The translations under genes and the position numbers were made by a program. Under the pieces are notes generated by a model. It searched no databases. It was not told the DNA's origin and saw nothing but the letters and a program-made list of their open reading frames with translations. Positions 20,301-31,770 of a stretch of DNA of 64,000 nt are shown piece by piece. Source of the DNA: Calcarisporiella thermophila CBS 279.70. Its lineage: Eukaryota; Calcarisporiellomycota. The stretch covers positions 126,810 to 190,809 of the forward strand of contig NW_027192207.1 of assembly GCF_041956535.1 (NCBI RefSeq), read 5' to 3'. The first letter of the stretch is position 1; every line of letters starts with the position of its first letter.

Positions 20301-23300
20301 GGCTATTTATTTGGGGGTCCAATCCGACTCGTAAAACCTTGAATACGTCCATCTATAAAGAAAGAGAGGTTTCAAATGCAAAGCATATAGAGGGAAAACA
20401 AATGTACTACCTCGAGTTCTCTGAAAAATGGTCGAAGATCCTCGATCGTAGAGAAAGAAGGTTGTACCGACTTCCTAGAGCCCATGGACGCGCTATTCAA
20501 ATCAGGACGGCTGTTTGCAGCTTTCTTACTATTGTTAGGGCGGCGGGGCTGTAATTTATGGAGTTTAAGATTCTGGGTGAAGAGTATGAAAGTGTAATAC
20601 TCTATTTACCTTCGCCCCATTTAGACTCAAACTTTCTTTTAATGACAGTCTATCGCCCATCCCAGCTGTTAGCTCATTGGAATGTCCAAGATTGGCCAAA
20701 GGAAAAAAATTCGTGGCTAATCCCAGCATATTGTTCAAACTATCTTCAAGCGAATTAATATCCCGGATTCGTGCGATGATTTTAGCTAATAATGCAAATG
20801 GATTAAGGTATGGATTCGGCACCTTAATTATTGAAGCAGGGCATTCACCTTCGATTTCGTGTCCCTTTTGCGACGCAAAAGCGTTCAATAGTTCCCGGAA
20901 CCTTATCGGATATAGTAAGGTCAATATAAAAAGTAGGTATGCAGAGACAGACATGATATAGTACCAGTTGATTGCCATAAGTAATGCGTTACAAGCTGCT
21001 TCGATCATTTCAGGGGTAAAAGAATCCTGTAACATCGAAATAAAGCACAATGAGAAATTCTAAACAGCCCACCACAACCACTAACCAGGGCATCAGAGTA
21101 CACTTACATTATGTTCAAATTTCTTATACATCAAGATCCCACAACCTAATAGTGCATCAATCTCGTCTAACGAGCCTGCATTCAATGCCTTTTCACATGC
21201 TTGTAGCAATTTGAACATAGAGCAAAGGCATAGAATAAGTTCAGGATGTGTAGGCAGGATTCCAAGTTTGCCACAAAGTAATGGGTAGAGTTTTACTGCT
21301 ACGACGGAATCCTAAGTATATAAAAGACTATCAGTGTTGATTTAAAGAACTAAAAGCAAGGCTGCATGAATTACATCTGCATCCAAATTCATCCATGTAT
21401 CAATTGACATTCCTTTCAAAAGTGAGATGCTCTTTTCGCACATCTCTTGCACCTCCTCTTGGTCCGAAATAAACTCGTCAGTAAAGTGCTGTACGTACTG
21501 GTCTTTGATCCAGAAAACAAGACGCTCGTCCAGTCCACCTTCTTTGGTAATCAGTGCAAGTTCATCATAAGCAAGTGACATAGCTTCCTATTTTTTTTAA
21601 AAAAAATGCACCAGTAATTCGCTTAACAAAAGTGCTCAAGTTGACGAATAGCAACTATTACCATTGATTTTTGACACGAGTCCCGTACAAGATTTAATAT
21701 GCTAACCGCCTCAGAGAGGCTCTTGTGACTAAGTGCCTGATTAGCTGATACAGTAGATCCAATTGCAGCTAAAAAATGAACCGGTATCTAGTTTACATAT
21801 TAAACTAAAGAGTTAGGAATGACATACCACTCTGACTAGAGCTTGCCATCTCTATGCACGCCATTTTTGCTCCTAGTTGCTTAACAATAGCTAATGCTCC
21901 AAGAACGCCTGCCTTTTTTACTTTTACAAGAGGATTTGATAATTGTTTGCGTACAATAATCATCAATTCGCCGCGCAAATTCCCTTCACATTGAGGATTG
22001 ATCTCCATCTTGGTAATGGTTAGTAATCCAACGGGTGGTCTAGAGAAACTCGTGGTCATCAAATGTTACCTCATATGCAAGTATTCCAAAAATATCAAAG
22101 AGAATGCGGATTTGGTCAAGAGAGAGGTTGTCGATATAATCTAATACGCCCTTGATGAATATCACGAATCTACTTAGCTTTACAGGGAATTGTTGAGCAA
22201 GCTGAAGCAATACCGACAGAGCAACATCAATTTCTGCAGAGTATGAAAACAAAAACAAAAGGTTAAGGATAACTTGATTTGTTTTTTACAATAGAACTTG
22301 GCATGAATATCATATTCCCAATAAAAAGGATATTGAGCCACTCCCGATATGGGTTACCAACGACCCAACAACTTCTTGTTGATAGGAAGGGTCAAACACT
22401 TCAAAGGCACTACTATATAGCGTAGAAGCTGCTCGAGCAACGATTGCATACTGTTGGCTCGATCTCAGAAAGTTATCGGCAAGCGAGGTGATAACGCCAA
22501 AGTATCTTCAATGAAAAGGAAAATGTATAGAATTAAATATTAAAAAAACCCAATGAATCATTAGTACGAACTCGAGTAGGCCGTCTGCATGTTGCTTCAC
22601 GCTTTCTTCTAAAAGCGTCCTAGTGATCAAGCCTTCGGCAATCTTCTTCTTAAACAGGTTTTCAATTTTCCTCTTATTATTAGTCACGACATGCAATATG
22701 AACAGCACCAAAACGTCGAGCGATTTTAGCGAATCCTATAATTGAGCACAACAAGGTAAATACAACAAGAACATTGGAGTATCGATTCTCCGAGAAATTA
22801 CTACCGGCCGATTGTTTTCGCTAATCACCCTGAACCACGCATCGTATACAAACTTGTGGAAGCGTACTCCCGTTTTTATAGCATCTAAAAACAAAGCTAT
22901 GTAGCCATTTTCAAAGTAAGCACACACTAAGAGAGTTCGATTTACCCAAAATAAGTGCCTCTGGTACTTGATCTGGCTTCATTTTCCGCCTCTGTGTTAG
23001 CTGGCTCACAAATCGTAGACTGGTCTCTTGCTGAATCTGGCTGATCGAGTTGATGTCGAATGCATTCCTCATACGACGAACGACCTTGAAATTAAATCCC
23101 CCCCCCAAAAAAAAACTCTAATTAGCTCATATATATCTCCTGACAATAATGAAAAATACTCACTTCTTGTGCATTCTCCGGCGTACAGGTCTGGAGCAGT
23201 ACTTTGATCACTACCGGCAAAGAATCCAAGTCTGCTGATCTAAGCCGGTCGATGATAATGCTACGGACATCGGACTAAATACCATTGAAGTATTAATTGA

Positions 23301-24393
23301 ACAGTTAACTGAGCCAAGAATGGCCTGCCTCAACTCTACCATAAAATCGGGCGGAAGGGATAGATTTCCGAGAGCATCAAGTATTGGAACAAGAAGTTCC
23401 TGATTCTCCTCCATGATCTTTTTTAATTCGTGAGCCACTGTCTACCAGTTTTGACCAATGTTAGCCTAGGGTTTGAGTTCAAGCTGCTTCAAAGAATAAT
23501 CGACCTTATGCTCTGAATCGTTTAAAATTTCCGGCAGGTTTACTATGATGTCTCTTTGAATGGCAAATGGGGTACAATCAATGATCTATCAAAGATAAGG
23601 GAAAGTTGAGTCACTTCAGACTGTTGAGTAGTAATGTCGCCAACTGACTTCGAGAAGTTTCTCTGTTAATCTACGCGGTTCAACGACATAATCTAGCCAT
23701 CTAAATTGTTGCAAAATCATTCGATGAAGACTTGAAGAGTGTGCACTATTAGTTATTAACGTAGAACGATTGAATATGCAGCATACAAATATCAATTATG
23801 CAATAATGAATATATACTCTGAGTTTTCTTCTGACTCCATGATAAAATTGGGTAGACGTTCCAAAAGTTGGTCCATTAACTCGGGCTGTAGACAGTCAAT
23901 AGATAGAAGAAGTCGTACTAAACTATCTGGCGTGGTTGAGCTACATAAAACCCATCAATCCAAATAGTTAAGGTGAGGGAAATGGCCTACTGCAATTCCG
24001 CAAGAAACGCGAAAAATTACTTGAAACGGTTAGAAGCACCAACTTCAAGAGTCATAGGAATTAGGCATGACCGTAAATTTTCGATGTGATCCAGGTGTTC
24101 TTGTAAAGCTTCTAAAAATTGGGCCACCCCATCATGCTGCGTGTGCGAGACGAGCTTCTTTGTAAGATTCCGGCGGAAAATGGCTGGGTCCACGACTTCG
24201 AAAGATAATGAAAAATTAGATACAATGAATGTTAAAAAATCATTAATCAAATAGAATCTCGCGGAACTTGATAGAATCTCAAAAAAATCACCACACCTAA
24301 GCGAGTCGATGATCCTCCCGAGCCTAGACGGCCACCGGCCTGATATATGAATTGATGGAAGATCGTCTCATGTTCAGGCTCATTTACCTCCAT
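17362..24393 (-). CDS. FANCD2: Fanconi anaemia protein FANCD2
   Basis: A large gene of about 25 small exons. Joined at the 5' end: 24393-24297, 24195-24021, 23940-23818, 23745-23649, 23585-23505, 23441-23310, 23274-23164, 23084-22946, 22884-22805, 22735-22572 and 22505 to about 22343, then continuing to the stop at 17362. Total is roughly 1,400 residues, near human FANCD2. Recognised blocks in order: 'LPEILNDSEHK', 'QQEVVGSLVTHI', 'GVLDYIDNLSLDQIRILFDI', 'VRKQLSNPLVKVKKAGVLGA', 'DLLHYSTTEECIAHIHHTID', 'LRYGRIFLERFLRSFLPYLA', 'VKAMLQENNCPSEAFYLG' and 'SLKHRDL'. The Lys equivalent to the human monoubiquitination site appears kept (codon 21916-21918). FANCD2 with FANCI clamps DNA at interstrand crosslinks. 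The C-terminal part after 18400 is a very acidic/basic disordered tail. It converges on the tubby gene (199 nt apart). Identity is secure; some splice sites are approximate. Confidence 0.93.
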
Positions 24394-24717
24394 ATCGCGG
24401 CCTAGAATCATATTGTTTATTTAAGCCGTGTTTAGAGAGAACTTAAAAGGAATTGCGCGTGTAGCTATCCATCTCCCTAATAATTTACCATCATTTATAG
24501 GCATTTCGTGTTTTGGCCACCGACAAAGACGTGTAAAATTATACAGTCACAAAATAAAATTGGAAGGCTAAGTTTGGTCAAAAGCGGCAAACAGTTATAA
24601 CTGGGAGTAAACAAAGAGCCGTCACATATTTGTACTTTGTCACTCTAACTCCCTTTTACCCTTATACTCTCGCACATACCCCTACTTGATTAGCTTTTAG
24701 CTCCTCTATTATATATT
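24394..24717. promoter_or_regulatory. Bidirectional promoter of FANCD2 and XPT1
   Basis: Only 324 nt separate two start codons on opposite strands. The sequence is AT-rich; no classical factor site stood out. Confidence 0.6.
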
Positions 24718-25419
24718 ATGACAGAAAAACGGTATTATAGTTACGACCAAATTCATCGACTTATAAAGGAGTCAGTAGAGAAACATGATCTCCGTGAGGG
24801 ATGGAAGCCAGACGTCATTCTTGCCATTGGAGGAGGGTAAGTAAAGACGAAAGGGAATATTGGCAGCCAAAAAAAAGCAACCTATATCTATTGAACTTGT
24901 AGTGGTTTCATTCCTGCACGTATTTTGCGTACATTTCTTAAACGCCCAGACAATCGAAGTGTTCCCATTCAGGCTGTAGGACTTAGACTTTACGAAGAGC
25001 TTGAATCAGGTGAATCTCGTATGGGTGACAAGGTTGTTCGCACGCAATGGCTCCACTTCGGCGAAGGTGAGGAAGAAGCAGCGGCAGCAGCATTAGTTGG
25101 GAAACGCATTCTAATTGTGGACGAGGTCGATGATACAAGAACTACCCTGGCCTATGCTGTTCTGGAACTGCAGAAAGATTTGGAACGACTCGCACGGTTA
25201 AGAGGATTAGAAGGATTTGGTGGAACTAAAATTGGAGTGTTTGTCGTGCACAATAAGCTCAAGCCGAAACGTGCTGAGCTACCAGTCGAAGTTGACTATT
25301 TCTCTGCTGAGGATGTGAAAGACGCGTGGTGCGTGTACCCATGGGATGTCGAGGATATTGAAGAGCATACACGTATAGCGAATGAAAAGGTTCGAGGAGT
25401 CGAAAGCGCAACAAACTAA
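24718..25419 (+). CDS. XPT1: Xanthine/guanine phosphoribosyltransferase
   Basis: Exons 24718-24836 and 24903-25419 join at phase 2 to 211 residues, close to yeast Xpt1 (209). The PRPP-binding loop 'ILIVDEVDDTRTTLAYAV' is intact. Other shared blocks are 'GGGFIPARILRTFLKR', 'IPIQAVGLRLYEEL'-like sequence (here 'VPIQAVGLRLYEELESG'), 'VVRTQWLHFGEGEEEAAA' and the C-terminal 'WCVYPWDVEDIEEHTRIANE'. The enzyme salvages xanthine, and to a lesser degree guanine, to nucleotide in the cytosol. An Ala-run after Glu-rich residues lengthens the hood loop slightly. It converges on COX6. Confidence 0.95.
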
Positions 25420-25796
25420 ATACAGTAAATCGGAGACGCTAAATATTAGTAGAGTCCTCAAGTGTTAACCGATCCTAGTTCATACCAATCTCTAAACTAG
25501 AGTCAATTACAGCCTTTTTAACATTCACCCTTTCCCTCTCCCCCTCTCCCTGTCGTGTTCCTCGCCCTCTTCCTTCCCTTCTCTGTCAATAAATAGGTAT
25601 TACAGTTTGTTGTAGAAGGGGCATCATATTATAACTATGGCCCAGATTTTTTCTTCTGGCATTAATGTATAAATTCCTTTCAAAACTCCAAATCTGTGGC
25701 TACCTTTTACGAGGATCATAAGCTACACCACACTCGTTAAACATTGCATTGATAGAGAATAAAATTTGACATGTATCAAACAGTATATTAGAAGAT

Positions 25797-26286
25797 TTAA
25801 TATCCTAGCTCTTCCTTGGTCAGAATCCCAAGCTCTTCTTTCAATGGCTTGAGTTCTTCGAGGTATTGCTTATACTGTGACTCATTCTCGACCTTAGCCT
25901 GGATACCTTCGAATACGCGAACAGCTGTAGCGAAGTCGTTAACACGGCGGGCAGCCTTAAGCGCACTTTCAATCACTGATGGTGCAGGTACAAAGTCATA
26001 GGAAAAGCAATTGTTGAGCCCACGTTGAAGTTCAAACTGGTCATCGATTCCATCAAAAAACTTGACATAGCGGGTAGTGAAATCTTCGAAGGACTCTTCT
26101 TCGTGTGCGGAAGAATAGCTGCGGCGGACGATGATGGGAACTAAAGGCAGAGTGGGAAATGGAATCAGAAAAAGAATTAACATGACATAAACAACGCCTC
26201 TGAAAGGAACGCTTACCAATGGTATGTCCGTTGAGAGACGATTGGCGTAAGGCACCGGTTACTGAGCGTACAAGTAGTCTATTCAT
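25797..26286 (-). CDS. COX6: Cytochrome c oxidase subunit 6 (COX5A type)
   Basis: Exons 26286-26217 and 26140-25797 give 137 residues. The first 30 or so ('MNRLLVRSVTGALRQSSLNG') are basic and hydroxylated with no acidic residue: a mitochondrial presequence. The mature part contains 'FEDFTTRYVKFFDGIDDQFE', 'RGLNNCFSYDFVPAPSVIE', 'ALKAARRVNDFATAVRVFEG' and 'EELKPLKEELGILTKEELGY', matching yeast Cox6/animal COX5A across the whole length. It is a matrix-facing subunit of complex IV. The 378-nt gap to XPT1 holds only 3' flanks. Confidence 0.96.
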
Positions 26287-26785
26287 TATGTGCTGTAATT
26301 AATCCGTGAAAAATTGTTTATCGAAACTTATTGACCCCAGTCGGATGCATGTTGGTGGCTTGTCTATTCCGTATCGGCTTCCCGAAGATGAGTCGAAATC
26401 TACATAAACTAAGCAATTAGATGATACTCTTGTATTTTTATTGTATCTGCATACCTTGCTTAGCAAAGTAACAATGCCTATGATCTATTTTCGAAAAATG
26501 TTTTGCCTGGATATTCGACCAAGTGAATACAAATATAAAAAAGAAAAATCCGAATAAGCAGCGGATGCTCGTAAATCCAAAATAAGAAATCCTATAAATA
26601 AAGCTTGAATAGATAGAGTTAACGAGGTGGGAGCAAGTTTAATATCCAGCATATATATTCTATTAGAGCAGTGCATATTCAAACGAAGCGGTAAAATGAT
26701 ACAAGATAAAATTGGAAAAGCGGGGGGTTGATATGTACAAGGAGAGGTGCAATTTGATACGATGGCCCTTTTCCATAATAATTAT

Positions 26786-28217
26786 TCATCTCCATACCTT
26801 CACCATGTTATCCCATCCGCAGCTTGCAACCACACCTCTCTGACCCGCCCAAGCAACGTGGATACAAGCGGCCTCGTGAGCTTTATCCACAACTAATCTC
26901 TTGTTTCCACTCGCAAAATCGTAAAACCACATTGCTCCATCGGAGCTTCCGCTTGCAACCATCCGACCTTCTGGTGAAAACTCGCATTGTATTGGGAATC
27001 CTGCGACACGATGTCCTTCCAATCTCTTTCTTTTATTCATTCGCCAACTCTTTGCAGAGAATATGGCAATATAATCTCCGTTTGTCTGGGCCACGAAATG
27101 TTGCCCTAGAACACGTAAAGCCGTAGGAGTATATGCCTCCTGATATATTTGATTTGAAAGCACACAGCCCGAATCAACGTCCATCACCATAATCGCTTTA
27201 TCTGCAGAATTCCGCACTGTATAGTCAGAAGCAGCAAGGAATTGGGCAGGGTCAGAAAGAAATTCAACATCTTGCACCTGACCGAAAAAACGAGGATAGC
27301 TCTTTGTTTTTCTAGATCAATATATAGCTATCAGCACTAATGCACACAAAAGTACTAGGAAGGAACACCTACTCTTTCGCCCGACAGTCCCAGAGTACCA
27401 ATCCCCCTTGATGCATTCCAGCAAGAAGAAGATGGGGATCGGTCGGGTGGTATCTGAGACAAGTAACATAATTATCGTGAGCAAAATCCTATTTCCAACC
27501 ATTTTAGTAAGCTAGCTCAATATTAAATATAAATAGTCATCACTCACATGGAGTTTTACCCCCTTCTCTACATCCCATACTCGCAGCTTCTTGTCATATC
27601 CGCCGGAAGCAATTTTTTGACCATCCCCACTCCACTGAAAGTCCCTCACTGCACCTGATGTAATCACAATAGTATTCAAAATGTATGTTTGCAAATTATT
27701 TTACAGTAATACTACCATCATGTCGATATTCTCTGACACAATCCTTGGTACGTAATGCATCATAAATCCGAAGGATTCCATCAGCACCCGCGCTTGCTAG
27801 TAAGTGCGCATGTGGCAGGGACCAGCGTACCTTATTTACCTTATCTTTTTGCACAAATTTAGCAACGCATCTTCGCGGGAGACCGTCGAGGCCATCGAAA
27901 TGAAGTGGATGCGGATTTAAAATATATAGAGATTGTTTTACGGATACTTAAAAGCCGAAATTCAAAGAGGGTAATAAGTAAAAGAAGAGTTTCTATATTC
28001 AAGAAGATCTGTGGACCGGCAAAATACCTGCATCGGTTTGGAATTTTTCTTCTACCGATTCCGGCTGAGACTCGAGTCTTCTTTTGCGCTTCGGAACGTA
28101 AGGTCGAATCTAATAATAGGAATAAAAAATAAACTATTGACTTTGCCAGAGGGAGTTTGCATTTGATTTAAATCGTACCTCTCCAGTCTTTGAGCTCGTT
28201 TCCACCGATCGTTTCAT
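26786..28217 (-). CDS. WDR25: WD40 repeat protein, WDR25-like (PRP17/CDC40 relative)
   Basis: Six exons (28217-28179, 28109-28028, 27946-27716, 27654-27548, 27488-27373, 27311-26786) give 366 residues. The short N-terminus 'IRPYVPKRKRR' precedes WD repeats seen as 'VRWSLPHAHLLASAGADGIL', 'DFQWSGDGQKIASGGYDKKL', 'HLLLAGMHQGGLVLWDCRAK', 'QCEFSPEGRMVASGSSDGAM' and a last 'VASCGWDNMVKVW'. The block 'SWRMNKRKRLEGHRVAGFPI' points to WDR25 rather than the spliceosomal CDC40/PRP17, which carries a longer N-terminal region. The exact partner complex of WDR25 is not settled. It lies 350 nt from the divergent GATA-like gene. Family call firm; the WDR25 versus CDC40 choice is from memory. Confidence 0.82.
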
Positions 28218-28566
28218 GCCCTTGACGCCGTTGGGAGGAGATGAAAGGAAAATGTGACTGCCGCTGGGGGTTTATCATCCTGGAAGGTCGATCCTAGAGT
28301 TTCAATCACCGCGTCATATTTCAAGAATGGAAGTAGCAATTTAGATTCATGCAAGAAATAAGTAGGAAAAAAAAATCAAGACACGCCTATTCACACACCA
28401 CTCTCTATAAATATTTTCTTCCCACCCCTTTTATTTTTTTTCTTCTTCTTCTCTCTCTTCACTCCAATATTGCATTCTTCTATTTCTCTCCCTTTCTCTC
28501 CTTCCTTCATTTCAAGATTCACTTCTGATCAGCCAGCTGTCCTTTTCACAAAATCTCATTGAGTCA
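28218..28566. promoter_or_regulatory. Shared promoter of WDR25-like and GATA-like genes
   Basis: 349 nt between divergent starts. A long T/C-rich tract (28430-28510) lies on the GATA-like side and an 'tataaata' element at about 28404 could be its TATA box. Confidence 0.5.
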
Positions 28567-29904
28567 ATGACCACATTCGACCGTGCTCCATGGCGACTAC
28601 CGAGCCCACATCCTCAGGAGGTCACCTCACCCGTTAACAAAAAATACATCGAGCCTGAGCCACTTACCCCGCACTCACAGGGTAATGATATGAAAGAAAA
28701 CACTCCACTCCACTCCACCGAGCGGGATTGTAACCTAACCTACCTCTCCGTTAGTTTTGTGTACGGATACCTACTCTCCTTGCTCTCCTCTTCTCACTCC
28801 GGTTGATATGGAGAAGAGTCGCAAAGTAACCACCTCTCTCTTTCCATCTCTTATTGGTGCTTGCAATGGAAATCGAGTATTTTACACTCTCTTTACGTTG
28901 GTAGTTGGCACAGGCATGGGATCGAATGCTAAAAGAAGAGCAATACCGCAAACTCCTCCACCAGAACTGTGACGAGGCTACCTGCTCTCGTTACCATAGA
29001 ACTATCCGATATTCATTCGAGACCCGATTGAAGGCAAAAGCACGTGTGCCAAAATGCGATAATACTAAGGAAGAGGTAAGAGAGGAGAAAGCGATTAGAA
29101 AGAGGAAATGGAGGAGCAATTTGGAAGAAGTTGGGAAGATAATAGGAGAGGATGGAGGGGAAATTGAAGAGCTAAGTGAGGGGAGAAAAATGGAGGAGGA
29201 AGCGGATGAATACGAAGGTGAAGACGAGGACGAAGTGAGCCTGGAGAGAGAGGAAGAAGGTGAGGAAGTGGACGAGGAAGTGGAGGAAGACATGTCAGAG
29301 GGGCCTCAACACAAAAAGCGAAAATCCATTCGTATCGCTCGTAGCCCTCCGCAACTGCTACGACATTCCCAGGAAAATTCTCCTATTGCATCCTCAATTG
29401 CATCTGCATCATCATTCATTGCCACAGCCTTGGCTACTCCTTCCCCGCATTCGCCCGCAAAGACATTGTCACCGCCCTCAGTTAAGGGAAAAACCACCTC
29501 GTCTCCCTCGGGCAATCCCCTGGCTAGTGGAGGCTATACTGGTACACTACCCAACAAAAGATGCCGGAGTTGTCACATGGAAATAAGTAAATCAACGTGC
29601 GGACGGCGAGGTGTTGATCATATCCCTAATGAACTGTGCAATAGCTGTGGACTCCGGTAAGAACCTTAAGTTAGCAGTAAATTGTACTAACACTGCTTCT
29701 AATTTATGTGTGATTCTCTTTAAATCTCCTTAAATTATGCATCTTGCATTTAGTTTGTTCAAGGGACGCTACTACTGCCCCGACCGTTCCTGTTATTTTG
29801 TACCAAGTAAATCCGAATACAAGCGTCTCAAAGCGTCAAGTTCGCGACCAATGTGTAGCCGCTGCAACCGTCAAGTGCTTGCTTATCACCACAAAGACAA
29901 ATAA
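28567..29904 (+). CDS. GATA-like zinc-finger protein with an extra Cys pair site (358 aa)
   Basis: Exons 28567-28749, 28914-29656 and 29754-29904. The first donor (GTTAGT at 28750) was chosen because it keeps phase 0 into the second exon; it is the least certain junction. The middle is strongly acidic (about residues 110-170), followed by a Ser/Pro region. The C-terminal 85 residues hold 'CRSCHMEISKSTCGRRG', then 'LCNSCGLR', split by an intron from 'LFKGRYYCPDRSCYFVPSKS', ending 'MCSRCNRQVLAYHHKDK'. The spacing C-x2-C-x21-C-x2-C is longer than classic GATA (17-18), and a second zinc site of CX4C and CX2C follows. Probably a nuclear DNA-binding regulator; targets unknown. Confidence 0.72.
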
Positions 29905-30419
29905 CTCTTCATACTGCACTATTACCTTTTGCATATCTTTTTTTTTTCACTCTCGGGTTGTGAGAGAGGATAAAATTTTTGCGTAGATTTGGAAAAAATT
30001 TAGAGTTTTGGTCAAAATACTTCTTTCACAAACTTGTTTCTTACCCCCTCCGTTGTTCTTTTATATATTTTGTTTCTTTCTTCTTCTACCTATGTTGTGC
30101 TATTACCCACGCCCTTATATCCCCGCTTCTCAAAAAGTCGACGCTATTTTCTTTTCTTTTTGCAAACTTTTGCGTGATTTGGGAATAAATAGGATGAATG
30201 GAGACCATTGCCTTTTTCATCTCCTGATTATCATATGCATATTGAGCAAGTATCTCAATATTTACTATAAATATTTACATATATAACCGATAAAATAATA
30301 GTACAGTAATAATTATTCTAATAAAATTAAAATTTGACATTGCGAAGATAGGTAAGAACCACCTGACCCACAAGGCAAACTGAACAAAGCTAATCTCAAT
30401 AGTCACCATTTACACCAGT
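29905..30419. other. Convergent 3' intergenic region, AT-rich
   Basis: About 515 nt of T-rich then A-rich sequence between two convergent genes. ORFs here are products of T-runs. Nothing recognised. Confidence 0.6.
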
Positions 30420-31088
30420 CTAATCCTCATCTTTGTTTTCAAAGTTTCGAATAATCGCCCCCACAAAATCTCCTTGTGAGTTCAGGTTGGAATGTTTGTT
30501 TCGTATCGTCTCTTCTCGACTGTTATAACTTTTATCCCAGAAGCTCTTATCCGAAAAGATCTTAATGCCATTTCCTACGCCGTCATGGAGCTTTCCCTCC
30601 TCCGAGAGTTTCTCGAAGTATTCCATGAGCTTCAAGAATTTCCCGCTAGTCATAAAATCTCTGAACCCCCGTTCCTCTAAGGAGTTCGAGTCCTGGCGCT
30701 GGTCGGCATCAATAAGCTGTTGCAGATATTCTCTCATACTAGAATCCTCGTCTCGTGACCAGAAAAAATGCTTCTTCTTTTTCTTTTTTGTTTTCGTTTT
30801 CTTCTCATCATCCTCCTCGTCGTCTTTACTCATCCATCGCCCAATGAAATCAACAGCCTTCTTCACGTCCTTGTCTTCTAGAAGATGTTGTTTAAGTCGC
30901 TCAAGTTCTTGTTCTTCAATCGCTTGGAACTCTTGTTCCGCTAGCTCCTTTATATAGGACACCATCGCCTTGATCGGACGGCTGCGGAAGAACTCCCTAA
31001 TTCCACCGCTGTGCTCACCTCGCTCCTGAAGATCCTGCAGTTGGGCGGTGATAAGGAGCGGGAAAATCAGAAAATACAATATCTTCAT
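30420..31088 (-). CDS. Secreted, highly charged protein of unknown family (222 aa)
   Basis: Single exon. I chose the ATG at 31088 because it starts a clean signal peptide, 'MKILYFLIFPLLITAQ', in front of a polar mature chain; a longer reading adds 16 unlikely residues. The mature protein is helical and rich in Glu/Lys, with an Asp/Glu run and a run of six Lys in the middle. Two segments look like diverged copies: 'IREFFRSRPIKAMVSYIKEL' (about 35-54) and 'FRDFMTSGKFLKLMEYFEKL' (about 145-164). There are no Cys in the mature part. It ends Asn-Lys-Asp-Glu-Asp, which is not a canonical ER-retention signal. No family recognised. Confidence 0.68.
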   Translation of the reverse strand: MKILYFLIFPLLITAQLQDLQERGEHSGGIREFFRSRPIKAMVSYIKELAEQEFQAIEEQELERLKQHLLEDKDVKKAVDFIGRWMSKDDEEDDEKKTKTKKKKKKHFFWSRDEDSSMREYLQQLIDADQRQDSNSLEERGFRDFMTSGKFLKLMEYFEKLSEEGKLHDGVGNGIKIFSDKSFWDKSYNSREETIRNKHSNLNSQGDFVGAIIRNFENKDED

Positions 31089-31770
31089 GTTGAAGAAGGG
31101 AGCCGTACAAAAGTATATAGTAAAACACAAAAACAAGCCAGAGATTAAATGGGACAGAGGTCCTAATATTTGGATTCTTCGGATATTTGTAGTGCAGCTA
31201 CTTTCGACCCTGGCGCATGTATTTTCGTGGATTTATTGTAGTTTGGGAGGTGAGCTGCACAAACACATAGCCACGCTGTTTTTAATTTCGCACAAATCGT
31301 GGGGAAAGTTTCGACGAGGGACGCTGGGCCTTGTTTTTCCCAAAAAAATAAAGCAAGTAAAACTCAAAACAGGGGTTCATCCCATATGAAAACAAACTCG
31401 GGCTTGCATTTGCTGGCCAGATGAAGGGCAGCTCCAGGCATTTGATCATCGCACCCCTCGCTACTCCACAATGGCGTGAATAATAGACGCGCCTCGCTTA
31501 TCACACGAATCTAAATCTCGCAGACTCTTCGTTATGGCCCTGTACTTGGCCAATCGGATCGCATGGGTCTGGCGCGGAGGTAGGGCGCCTTATGGTTCGA
31601 GAAGCTTCCCTGTTTTACCTCTTCATATGATATCTGCAGTTTAAGCCTTCAGGATAAATTAAAAAATTTCCACTGACTAAGAGTATTTCCCTGGAATATT
31701 TATACCGGGATTGAACAGGCATTCTGCTCCCCAAATCAAATTGTGATCAACCACTTATCCCAAATCGCTA
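31089..31770. promoter_or_regulatory. Divergent intergenic region (secreted protein / lipase)
   Basis: About 680 nt between divergent starts. No factor site is clear; a 'ggaatatttataccggg' stretch at about 31692 is TATA-like for the lipase gene. Confidence 0.45.
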
